The position numbers were made by a program, and so were the translations under genes. A DNA stretch of 64,000 bases from Pratylenchus scribneri. Taxonomy: Eukaryota > Nematoda > Chromadorea > Rhabditida > Pratylenchidae. This document shows positions 55,874 through 64,000 of the stretch, in pieces (position 1 is the first letter of the stretch; each line of letters begins with the position of its first letter). The stretch lies in assembly GCA_030063045.1 (NCBI GenBank), contig JAQSEB010000033.1, positions 1,426,001 to 1,490,000 of the forward strand, given 5' to 3'. Below the pieces are notes generated by a model. The model ran no database searches, was not told the origin of the DNA, and saw nothing but the letters and a program-made list of their open reading frames with translations.

Positions 55874-56251
55874 ATGGCTGTTTTATACATTTGTAAAATT
55901 TATTCATGGCAATCTAAACATACGAGCTAACAATTTTTTCATTTTGAGAATAAATATTTAACAACCATTTAAACAACTTTTTATCAAATGCAAATTGATT
56001 ATATAATTTAATCTTTCATACTTTTAATTTTTTTCGTCCAAATTTGTTTGTTTTATTCCAAATTCCAATGGAAGAATTTATGGCATTTAGTACAATGTTA
56101 TTTAATCCAGTCCACCAACCGCTTAAGGCCGGCCTCTACCACTTTTCCATTATAATTTTAATAAACACGTAGATTTAATATAATTTTTTACCCAAAAATT
56201 CTTCCTTTTTAATTAAAAATCTTTAATTTTTCAAGATTACCCATAAATAAA
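55874..56251. other. Gap between PTPMT1 and TMED10
   Basis: 378 bp, AT-rich, no coding. It contains poly(A)-signal-like aataaa and ends in an acceptor for the next gene. Confidence 0.5.
56234..56235 (+). promoter_or_regulatory. Putative trans-splice acceptor before TMED10
   Basis: tctttaatttttcaag lies 16 bases before the ATG at 56252, with no upstream exon. This is consistent with spliced-leader addition to a downstream operon gene. Confidence 0.5.
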
Positions 56252-57040
56252 ATGTCTCATCCATTGGATTCAATTTTTGTTTGGATTATTGCCTCAATTT
56301 TATTATCCAATATATTCCCAATGACGACCGAAGCACTGAGATTTTACGTGTCGGCAAATGACAAAAAATGTTTGAAAGAAGAAATTCATAAAAATGTCGT
56401 GTTGACCGGCGAATATGAAATTAGTGATGCCGTCGGCCATACCACAACCGTCCATGTATTTTTATTAAATTATTTTTTTTGAATTTAAACCATCATTTTA
56501 GGTTACTGATACCCGAGGACATACTCTTTATAAGCGAGAAAATTTCCCAGAACTCCGTGGAAAATTTGCTTTTACTGCCGATGAATATGACATTTTCGAA
56601 ATTTGTTTTAATGTTCATGGACCAACACGTAATAAATATATATTCAATTAATTAAAAATTAGTTTAAAATATTTAGATCAACAAAAAATAAATCGAGAAG
56701 TGTCATTGATTCTTAAACATGGAGTTGAAGCGAAGAATTACGAAGATTTGGCCAAAGCGGAGAAACTTAAACCACTTGAAGTTGAACTCCGCAGATTGGA
56801 AGATCTTTCGGATGCAATTGTCCAGGATTTTGCTTATATGCGGCAACGGGAAGAGGAAATGCGCGATACAAATGGTTCATTAAAAATAATATTAATTAAT
56901 TAATTGTGAACATTTTAGAGTCAACAAACAGCCGAGTACTTTACCTGAGCATATTCTCAATGTTTTGTTTGCTTGGATTGGCCGCCTGGCAAGTCATCTA
57001 TCTTCGCTCATATTTCAAATCAAAAAAACTGATCGACTAA
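56252..57040 (+). CDS. TMED10: p24/TMED10-type cargo receptor of the early secretory pathway
   Basis: p24 proteins cycle between ER and Golgi in COPI/COPII vesicles. The four-exon model has a signal peptide ([20 protein letters not shown]), a GOLD domain with the conserved cysteine pair ([16 protein letters not shown]), and [47 protein letters not shown] coiled-coil stalk ([20 protein letters not shown]), a transmembrane segment ([20 protein letters not shown]) and the cytosolic tail [12 protein letters not shown] follow, with FF-like and KK sorting signals nearly identical to the delta (TMED10) subfamily. About 205 residues; all phases agree. Confidence 0.93.
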
Positions 57041-57318
57041 TGAAGAAAGAAGCCACTGCCAAATATAAAAACCTTGAATTGATTATTAAAAACAATTTGT
57101 TGTCGCCACTCCTTCAATTTTGTTATTTTTTTTCCTTTTTTGGGTTTATTTATGTCTGTCCGACCCAATAGAATGTTAAACCTCTGAATTAATTTATATT
57201 GCTCTTTGCAACTATTTACGTTTTTTTTTATTATAAAATTTATTTAATTTTGATATTATTTCGACCATTTATGTACCAATTCAATTGGCAATATTTTAAT
57301 TTGAATTTTTAATTATCT
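57041..57318. other. Gap between TMED10 and RNF207
   Basis: 278 bp, AT-rich, with no gene. An acceptor-like ctcaaaag at 57327-57334 lies between the two possible RNF207 starts. Confidence 0.45.
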
Positions 57319-60280
57319 ATGTTAATCTCAAAAGATGGTTTGACCAATTTATTAATTGCAAATGTTATGGAACCTCAAAATCCATTGGATTGCCTCCGTT
57401 GTAATTTGGTTATAATTTAAATTCAATAAAATAAATAAATTTGCAAATTTTCAGACATTAAAACATCCCATCCGTCTTCCATGCCAGCATCATTTTTGTC
57501 GGGAATGCATTCAATCGGATAAATGCTACAAATGTGGTCATGGAATAATTTTATCGGAATTGTTGGAGGACAAAGTGCTCAATTATGTGATTGAAAGTTC
57601 CAATGCAGCAACGGAGACATGCGCAAATTGTGATAAGGTTTTGAAAATAAAAAGGAAAATAATTTTATGGAAATTTTGACAGATTTCCCAACCAATGTAT
57701 TTTTGTGAAACTTGCCAACAGCCATTGTGCAATGAATGCCGGGAAACAACCCATAAAGTTTATTTTAGTGTCATTTAATTTTAAATCATCATTTTTAAAG
57801 GCAAAAATATTCTACCTTCATCACATTGTGCAATTGGAGGAGAGAGGCCGTGTCCGAAATAGGCCATTCTGTTCCGCCCACAATGAACCATTCATCCTTT
57901 TTTGTCTGGACTCAAAATCGCTAATGTGCATTGAATGCTTCAATTCCACCTCAATGGAACGCCGGAGACATTTTGTGAACATTGATGTAGCCCACAAAAT
58001 TTGTTGCGATAAATTGGAGAAATGTGCCTCAAATTTACGGACATTTCAACACGAATTGAAGGAACAAATTGAGCTGAGGCGACGGCTAATTGTGGAATTG
58101 GAGAAGAATAGCAAACAATTAAATAAAGAGTAAATTGATGAAATAATTTTTTATTAATTTAATTTTTAGGATTGAACAAAAATGTGCGGAAATTGTCAAT
58201 TTAGTCAATGCATTAAAAACGAAATTGCTCAAAAAGATTACAAATGAAAAGAGGGAAAAGGAAATGCAAATAAATTCACAATTAAATCAATTTCTCAATT
58301 TAGAGGTCAACTTTATCAATTATTTAATATAATATTTTCAGAGCCCAATTAGTGTTAATTTGTTGAGTATTTCAATATTTTGCTCATATGCATCCAAAAT
58401 TGATGTTCTTCATTGTTTTTCGGATTTGTATAAATCATCACAAGTAAAAATTAAATTTATTTAAATTAATTATTTTTCATATTTTAGAATTTTTTGACTT
58501 CCTATGGTCAATTGGTGCAGAAAGTAAAATTCGATTGTGGTTTATTCATTGATTTTCCCGCTGAATTCAATAAACTGATTTCTAAACCAATGGGTTTTAT
58601 GCCTAATTCCGCAGTTGGGAATGTTTTCTTGGATTGCAATCCTACAACCGTAATAACGAAAAGACATCATTCAATTGATTCGGCCAAAAATCGTATGTAA
58701 AATTAATTTCCATTAAAATGTCCAAAAATCAATTTTTTAGATGGATTGGACAGGAATACTCCATCATTGACTGTGGCTATCCAAAAAGTGCCGCCAAATA
58801 ATTTTGAACCAATTTACGCTGAAGATGACCCCACCAATGAAATAACAATTCCACCATTTGTTGGAATGGTCGAAGGAATTCAATTCAATCCAATGCAAAT
58901 TCATCAAATTGAAAAGTAATTTTGCCATAAAAAATTAAATTATTTGAATAAATTTAACAGTGAAAAAATTGGTGACCAACGTTTTATGGAACAATTCCAA
59001 CAAATTACAAATCCATTGCAAAAATTTGCCCAAGAAATTTCGATAATTTCCAAAGGATTGATGGATTTACAAAAAGACATTACATTGAGACGATGTGTGG
59101 TAAATGGAGAGGAATTGATGAGCCGAATTTCACTGTAATTTCAACATCAAAAATAATAATTAGTACTTATCACATTTGAAGTTGCGAAGATGCTTGGGAT
59201 CGTTTGGAGGCGCACAACAAACAAGTCCAACGAATTCTAAGCCATTTTATGGGACAATTTTGGCGAAGGGAAATTGAACGAGTTCAACGGCAACAAAATG
59301 CGGTGAAAGAGAAAGTTGAGGAAATGAAACAATTACAGAGATTGGCTCAACGAGCACTTCAGGTTTTAATTTCCAATTTGTGAATATTTTTAAATATTAT
59401 TCACAGATTTCTCAACAATTAAAACCTTTCGCCACGCAAATGGCCAACCTAATTTCGGTGATTGATGTGAGACGTGGTGGCACGGTTACTCCATCACCGA
59501 TGGAACAAATTTGCCTGGAAATTACACAAATTGAACCGGATAGTGCGGGTAGGGTGGCCGCAATTGAAAAGGAGGAAGAATTGAGAAGATTGGCAAAATT
59601 GGAAGTGGAAAAGGCAACATTTGATCAAAAAGAAGCCGTCAAAATGCGACAAAAATTAAAAGAAGTGAAAATTGCACCAGCAAAACAACAACGAACTTCG
59701 CTCATCCTAGAGATGGACCGTGACCGTTCACAACAATTGTCCACTTATGGCAGTAATAATTCAACCAATTCATGCCTTTCTTCACCAATGGCCATCAAAA
59801 AACGACAACAATTACAAAGGTTTTAGGACATATCACAAATAAAATGAATTTATTTTGTTTAGCCGTGTCCATCGAAATTCGGAAAGTGCCATTTTGGAAA
59901 CTTCGTCTACTTCAAAATTTTCTGGTGAATTAACTGTGAGCTTGGAAGAGAATGAACAACCTCCTCCTCAATTTGCTGCAATTTCGCCACTCAATTCAAC
60001 CACAATCAAACAAATGCCAAAGAATATTGAAAAGACCATCTGCCTGAGACAGGAAGGAATTGACGAAGAAACTTTACAAATTAAATTGGATAAGCAAGAA
60101 TTAGGCGATAATACTCCATCTCCATCCGAAAATCAAACAACAATTAACTCATCTTCAACTTCTACCACCGGTGCCAATATAATTCGCTCACAAACCCAAA
60201 ACAGGGACCCTTCAATACTTCTAGTCAGAGAAAAATTACTTCAATCAATTCGAGAAAAAGTGCAAAAATTTGACCCATAA
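57319..60280 (+). CDS. RNF207: RNF207-type RING/B-box protein
   Basis: The RING begins NPLDCLRC and after an intron continues LPCQHHFCRECIQSDKCYKC. A B-box-like pair follows (CANCDKISQPMYFCETCQQP with LCNECRETTHKAKIF, then FCSAHNEPFILFCLDSKSLM with CIECFNS...RRRHFVNID). After it come a long coiled-coil region (HELKEQIELRRRLIVELEKN), ISKGLMDLQKDITLRRCVVN, LEAHNKQVQRILSHFMGQFW and a helical segment ERVQRQQNAVKEKVEEMKQL. A Ser/Thr-rich tail ends REKVQKFDP. The B-box and the region after it follow vertebrate RNF207, a cardiac channel/HSP70-linked protein. The RING is reduced in spacing between its last cysteines. There are about twelve short introns. The start is ambiguous: ATG 57319 or ATG 57367 (MEPQNPLDC) in the same frame. 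Confidence 0.85.
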
Positions 60281-60375
60281 AAAAGCATAATTCACAATTT
60301 ATATATTTTTTTTATTTGTTTATACAATAAAAATATGTGGAATAAAATGACATATTGAATAAAATGTGTGTAAAA

Positions 60376-62165
60376 TTATGTAATTTGTGCATATTTTCGT
60401 GCAAATTCCAATAGCCTCTCCCTGTTCTCTTGGTTCAATGAGGGCTTCACATTTTGCAATGCTTCATCAAAATCATCCATGTTGATTGGCCTCAAATCGG
60501 AGGCAGTTATTTTGGAGACCTGGGAACGTTCGACCGAGCGAAGTGGGATCAGTGCGGCAGTTCGACACAATGCGTCCAAATCCGAATATGAATAAAATTC
60601 CGTCTGTGATGCCAAATATCTATAAATTTATTGGGGGCTTAGACTTTAAATAAAGATTTAAAAAACTCACTCAAAATCATTGTCCCTCAGTGATACACGG
60701 GTATTGCTTTCTTGGAACGTCCTTTTTATCTGCAAATATTTTAAAATTATTTCCCAAATAATTTTGACATTTACCATACTGGCCCGGGCCCTCCAATCCG
60801 GCAAATCGATAAAAATTCTCTTCGGGAAACGTCGCAAAATTCCTTCGTCCAGCTCGAATGGTCGGTTGGTTGCGGCCAAGATTAAAATCCTATCATTTGA
60901 TTTTGCATTGCATCCATCAAGCTGGATCAAAAATTCCGTCTTGACACGTCGGGCAGCCGCATTTTCATTTTCACACCGCTCGCACAACATGGAATCGACC
61001 TCGTCTTAAAATTATCAAAAATAAATAAGTTAAAAATGATAAATACCAATAAAAATGATTGAAGGTTGCGCATTTTTGGCAATTTGAAATAGGGCCTGGA
61101 CCATCTTCTCGCCGTCGCCAACCCATTTTGACCTAAATTGTTTTAATAATAATTATCAATGAATTATAATCCATACATTATTGTTGCTGCCGAAATGTTG
61201 AAAAAGGTCGAATGGCATTCATTGGCCACTGCTTTTGCTAACATCTAGAATTTATTTTAAATTATTTTTTTAGTTTCAATTTTACCGTTTTCCCATTCCC
61301 CGGTGGTCCAAAAAGCAAAATCCCTTTTGACGGCGCACGCAATCCAGTGAACAATTTCGGGTTAAGTGAAGGCAGCACCACACTCTCTTCCAATGCCAAT
61401 TTTGCTGAACCATTACCTTCAATGCTTCTCATTTTGATGTCTGTCGTGGGCAAAATTGTTGAAAGTATTTCCTCGCCGAATTTTGAATTAACATTTTTCA
61501 GAAGCACAATCCTATCAACGCATTTCTCAAAAAATAATTATTCAGTTCAAAAGAAAATAAGTCTTAATAAACCTTTGCAAAGGACGAAGTAGTGGAAGAT
61601 TTTTGTTGGACGGTTTTGGTTACAATGACCGCAGAGTCGCATCCATCCAGCCCTTCTATAAATTTTTATTGTAAATTTAAATTATTTCGAAAAACCCACT
61701 TAATGTGTTTAGACGTTCCTGTGCCATTTCCAAATGTTTTGACAATTTTTGGTGTTCAATTCGAATTTCATTGCTTTTGTTCGCCGGACAAGAAAATGCT
61801 TGGATTTTAAGTGCCATCAGAAGATCCTTGAAAATTAAGACCGTTATTAAAAAGAAGTAAAGAAAGAATTTACATTGATTGCCCTTTTGTAAAGCGTAAT
61901 GACGCCGGCTTTGTCCCCTCCTGAATTTATATTATTTACTATTACGTTGTTAATAACAAAAAAACAAACTTTGTTCATCGGCTGTGATAGCTTTATCCAA
62001 ATTTTCCTTTGCTTTGCTGCAATTGGTTTTGAACAAATTGTAATTGGCATATTCTACATCCGAATTCGCTGGAAGTGCTTTCGGTTTCGATATCATTGGG
62101 TTGAAAAATAAATGAATTAATTGCCGAAATACTCGCTGGAATTTTAATAACGATTCGATAAGCAT
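60376..62165 (-). CDS. spas-1: Spastin, microtubule-severing AAA ATPase
   Basis: The minus-strand start [20 protein letters not shown] is followed by an MIT domain: [72 protein letters not shown] short linker ([16 protein letters not shown]) leads to the AAA core: [40 protein letters not shown], Walker [49 protein letters not shown], Walker [31 protein letters not shown]. The C-terminal part ([15 protein letters not shown]) ends ARKYAQIT. Arg fingers, pore-loop region and the Cys-Glu-Arg after the Walker B motif agree with spastin rather than katanin. The start lies 5 bases after a tttcaag acceptor. A downstream Met (MISKPKALP, 62096) is an alternative. Confidence 0.92.
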
Positions 62166-62170
62166 AAAAC

Positions 62171-62172
62171 CT
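62171..62172 (-). promoter_or_regulatory. Putative trans-splice acceptor before spastin
   Basis: On the minus strand aatttatttcaag ends 5 bases before the ATG at 62165, with no coding exon upstream. Confidence 0.45.
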
Positions 62173-62546
62173 TGAAATAAATTAATATTCAAAAGAAATT
62201 ATATCAGCTATTGAAAATTAGCCTAAAAATTTTGAGCTCTGTGGCCCATTATTTTTTGTCAAACTATAAAAGAAGCTAAAGTTGTATTGTAATAGCATAG
62301 CTTCTTAATAAATTTTATAAAACTTTATAAAAAAAACAATGAGAATTGAGAAATGAATGAGTGATAGTGATATTAATGTGATGTTGATTATTTATTCCAT
62401 GCTTAATCAAAGCAAAATTTGTGTTATCTTATTAAGCAAAAACAAGCTAATTTTCATTTTCATTCCCAAAGAATATTAAAATCATATTTATATTTAGGCA
62501 TCATCCTTAAAAGTAAAACCGACCTTTTCGGTTGTAAAATAAAACT
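62173..62546. promoter_or_regulatory. Divergent intergenic region between spastin and PACS
   Basis: About 375 bp, AT-rich, no gene. On the plus strand an atttatatttag near 62497 could be a trans-splice acceptor for the PACS gene. Confidence 0.4.
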
Positions 62547-64000
62547 ATGAATATCAACAAACAAAATCCGGCTGTTTTACCAATGAGGTTTTATGCAAAT
62601 TGGGACGTTGATAGGACATCTTCACCTATCGCAGTGCAAAGGTTTAATTAATTAGTAATTCAAAGATTTTAATAATCTTTTTAGAAATTTATCAATGGTT
62701 TTTACTCGATTAATCTTCACAAAAACGTTGGTGGAAACGGAAAATACTCCGATCACAATTGCTGTCCGTCTTCAAAACAATCGACGGATTTTACGCAGCA
62801 ATGACCTATCAATTTTTCCTTCTCGACTCGACACACCATTGGATATTTCATTCACAATACAATATTGTCACTTTATCAAACGCAAATTGAATGTTCTTCA
62901 AATCCTAATTCAACGCCGTAAACGTTATAAAAATCGGCAAATTCCTGGATTTAAAACACTGGCAATGGGCCATCTTAATTTGGACGAAATATTACAATTT
63001 GGTGGCTCGCGTGAAGTTATTATTTGGGACACCACTTGTTTGCGTCAAAAAGCCCGACATTCAATGAGAGGTAAAATTCAACTAATAAAATTTAACATAT
63101 TAACTTAAACTTTAAAGAACTTCATGCCGGAAAAATTTTCATAACAAATTGCTACACCCAAGCAGCCGATTCTTCAGATGTTTACACCGCTGCACCTTTA
63201 AATTCGCGGCAACAACGGCTGGTTACGGCCATCAACGAGAAAGAACCAGTTTTGAGTGAAGAGGAAGAATTTTCTTCCGGCGATGACAGCGAATCCGAAA
63301 ATGATTATACACCAAGAGGAACAACGAATAATCATCCAATTGCATTTATTCAAAGAAGACAGAAAAAATTCTTGAAACAAAGGAATATAAAACAAAGAGT
63401 TTTGCAATTGCTTCGAAAATTTAAACCAGATGAGGAAACGGTTTGGCAATTTTCTATCTTGGTCAATAATTTATAATTTAAGACCGCATCGGAATGCCCA
63501 CACACTTCTCGTTCCATTGTTGATCCTCCAACGGAGCAAGAACTCCAAGAAATATTTGAAGAATTGGGCAATATAAGCGATTCTGGACCGGAACTTGAGC
63601 CGGACAAATTAAGGCAATTTGATTTTAAATTAAATAATTTATTTGTTTATTTAAAGCATAATAAGCAATCCTCGGCCAAAAATTCGTCCATTTTTTGGTT
63701 CCAAATCGGATATAATGCCTCCAATCGCAGATTTTCAAAATGAAGAAGGCCTTTTCCTCTCGGATGAAATCACCGATGATAGCGAGGTTAATTAATAAAA
63801 CAATCGATTATAATTAATTGGATGAATTTTTCAGATACAAAGTTCAGCAGAAGAACATCATCAAAAACAACAAGAGAATGAATTGAATGAAAGGAAGGGT
63901 TCAGCCAATTCTGTTGGAAAACCAACAAATTATGTTCGACCATTGCTGGTCCATTCGGAAACAATTAATTCAATTACATTGAATGAACAAAGACAGCAAA
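62547..64000 (+). CDS. PACS: PACS (phosphofurin acidic cluster sorting protein), 5' part
   Basis: PACS proteins link acidic-cluster cargo such as furin to adaptor complexes at the TGN and endosomes. The start is MNINKQNPAVLPMRFYANWD then VDRTSSPIAVQR. After an intron comes the furin-binding region: IAVRLQNNRRILRSNDLSIF, LDISFTIQYCHFIKRKLNVL, QILIQRRKRYKNRQIPGFKT, LAMGHLNLDEILQFGG. Further exons give ELHAGKIFITNCYTQAADS, an acidic cluster (EEEEFSSGDDSESENDY), FLKQRNIKQRVLQLLRKFKP and EELGNISDSGPELEPDKL. PRPKIRPFFGSKSDIMPP then leads towards the middle region. Signature segments match vertebrate PACS1/2. The gene continues past the right edge. Introns of about 45 bp are consistent so far. Confidence 0.92.

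Overview
The window is nuclear DNA from a nematode. Its genes are split by very short, AT-rich GT...AG introns (mostly 43-55 bp). It carries nematode-type families: a pair of Clc-like/claudin-like four-pass proteins and a secreted protein with MIG-18-like fibronectin-I modules. Several start codons sit just downstream of a TTT(C/T)AG-like acceptor with no upstream exon, as expected for spliced-leader trans-splicing. There are also long poly(G)/poly(C) tracts like those known from Caenorhabditis. I cannot name the species; a tylenchid/clade IV worm is a guess from base composition and intron style. All gene models were built by eye from reading frames, splice signals and intron phase.

Left part (1-19 kb): accessory and sparse. 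The start of an unidentified minus-strand gene runs off the left edge, followed by about 2.6 kb without a convincing gene and a telomere-motif-filled inverted-repeat element. Two paralogous Clc-like genes lie tail to tail (4.2-5.4 kb plus; 6.7-9.8 kb minus). The second has a satellite-filled intron and two candidate last exons. Then comes a divergent pair of paralogous secreted Gly/Tyr/Gln-rich repeat proteins (12.6-16.1 kb minus; 16.7-18.5 kb plus) that share a small Cys-x(n)-Cys-x-x-Cys-Cys domain.

Middle (19-43 kb): almost all minus strand. A large Ras/Rab interactor (RIN) gene (SH2, Pro-rich, VPS9, RA) has the same satellite in an intron. It is followed by two Pro-rich or basic unknown genes, a third satellite array, a WPP-repeat protein, a Glu/Gln-rich coiled-coil protein, an APIP/MtnB-type methionine-salvage dehydratase and a Mad3/SAN-1-like checkpoint protein with internal duplications.

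Right part (43-64 kb): denser conserved housekeeping genes. These are CCT-beta (with an apparent 25-nt out-of-frame lesion), ABHD12, a 1,245-bp hAT-like foldback element with a perfect 8-bp target duplication, a CES-2/ATF-2-type bZIP, the MIG-18-like protein, a MIF4G-like helical protein, a tiny Cys-rich membrane protein, PTPMT1, TMED10/p24, RNF207, spastin and the 5' part of a PACS sorting adaptor. PTPMT1-TMED10-RNF207 and CCT2-ABHD12 are spaced closely enough to be operon candidates. I found no tRNA, rRNA or CRISPR array.
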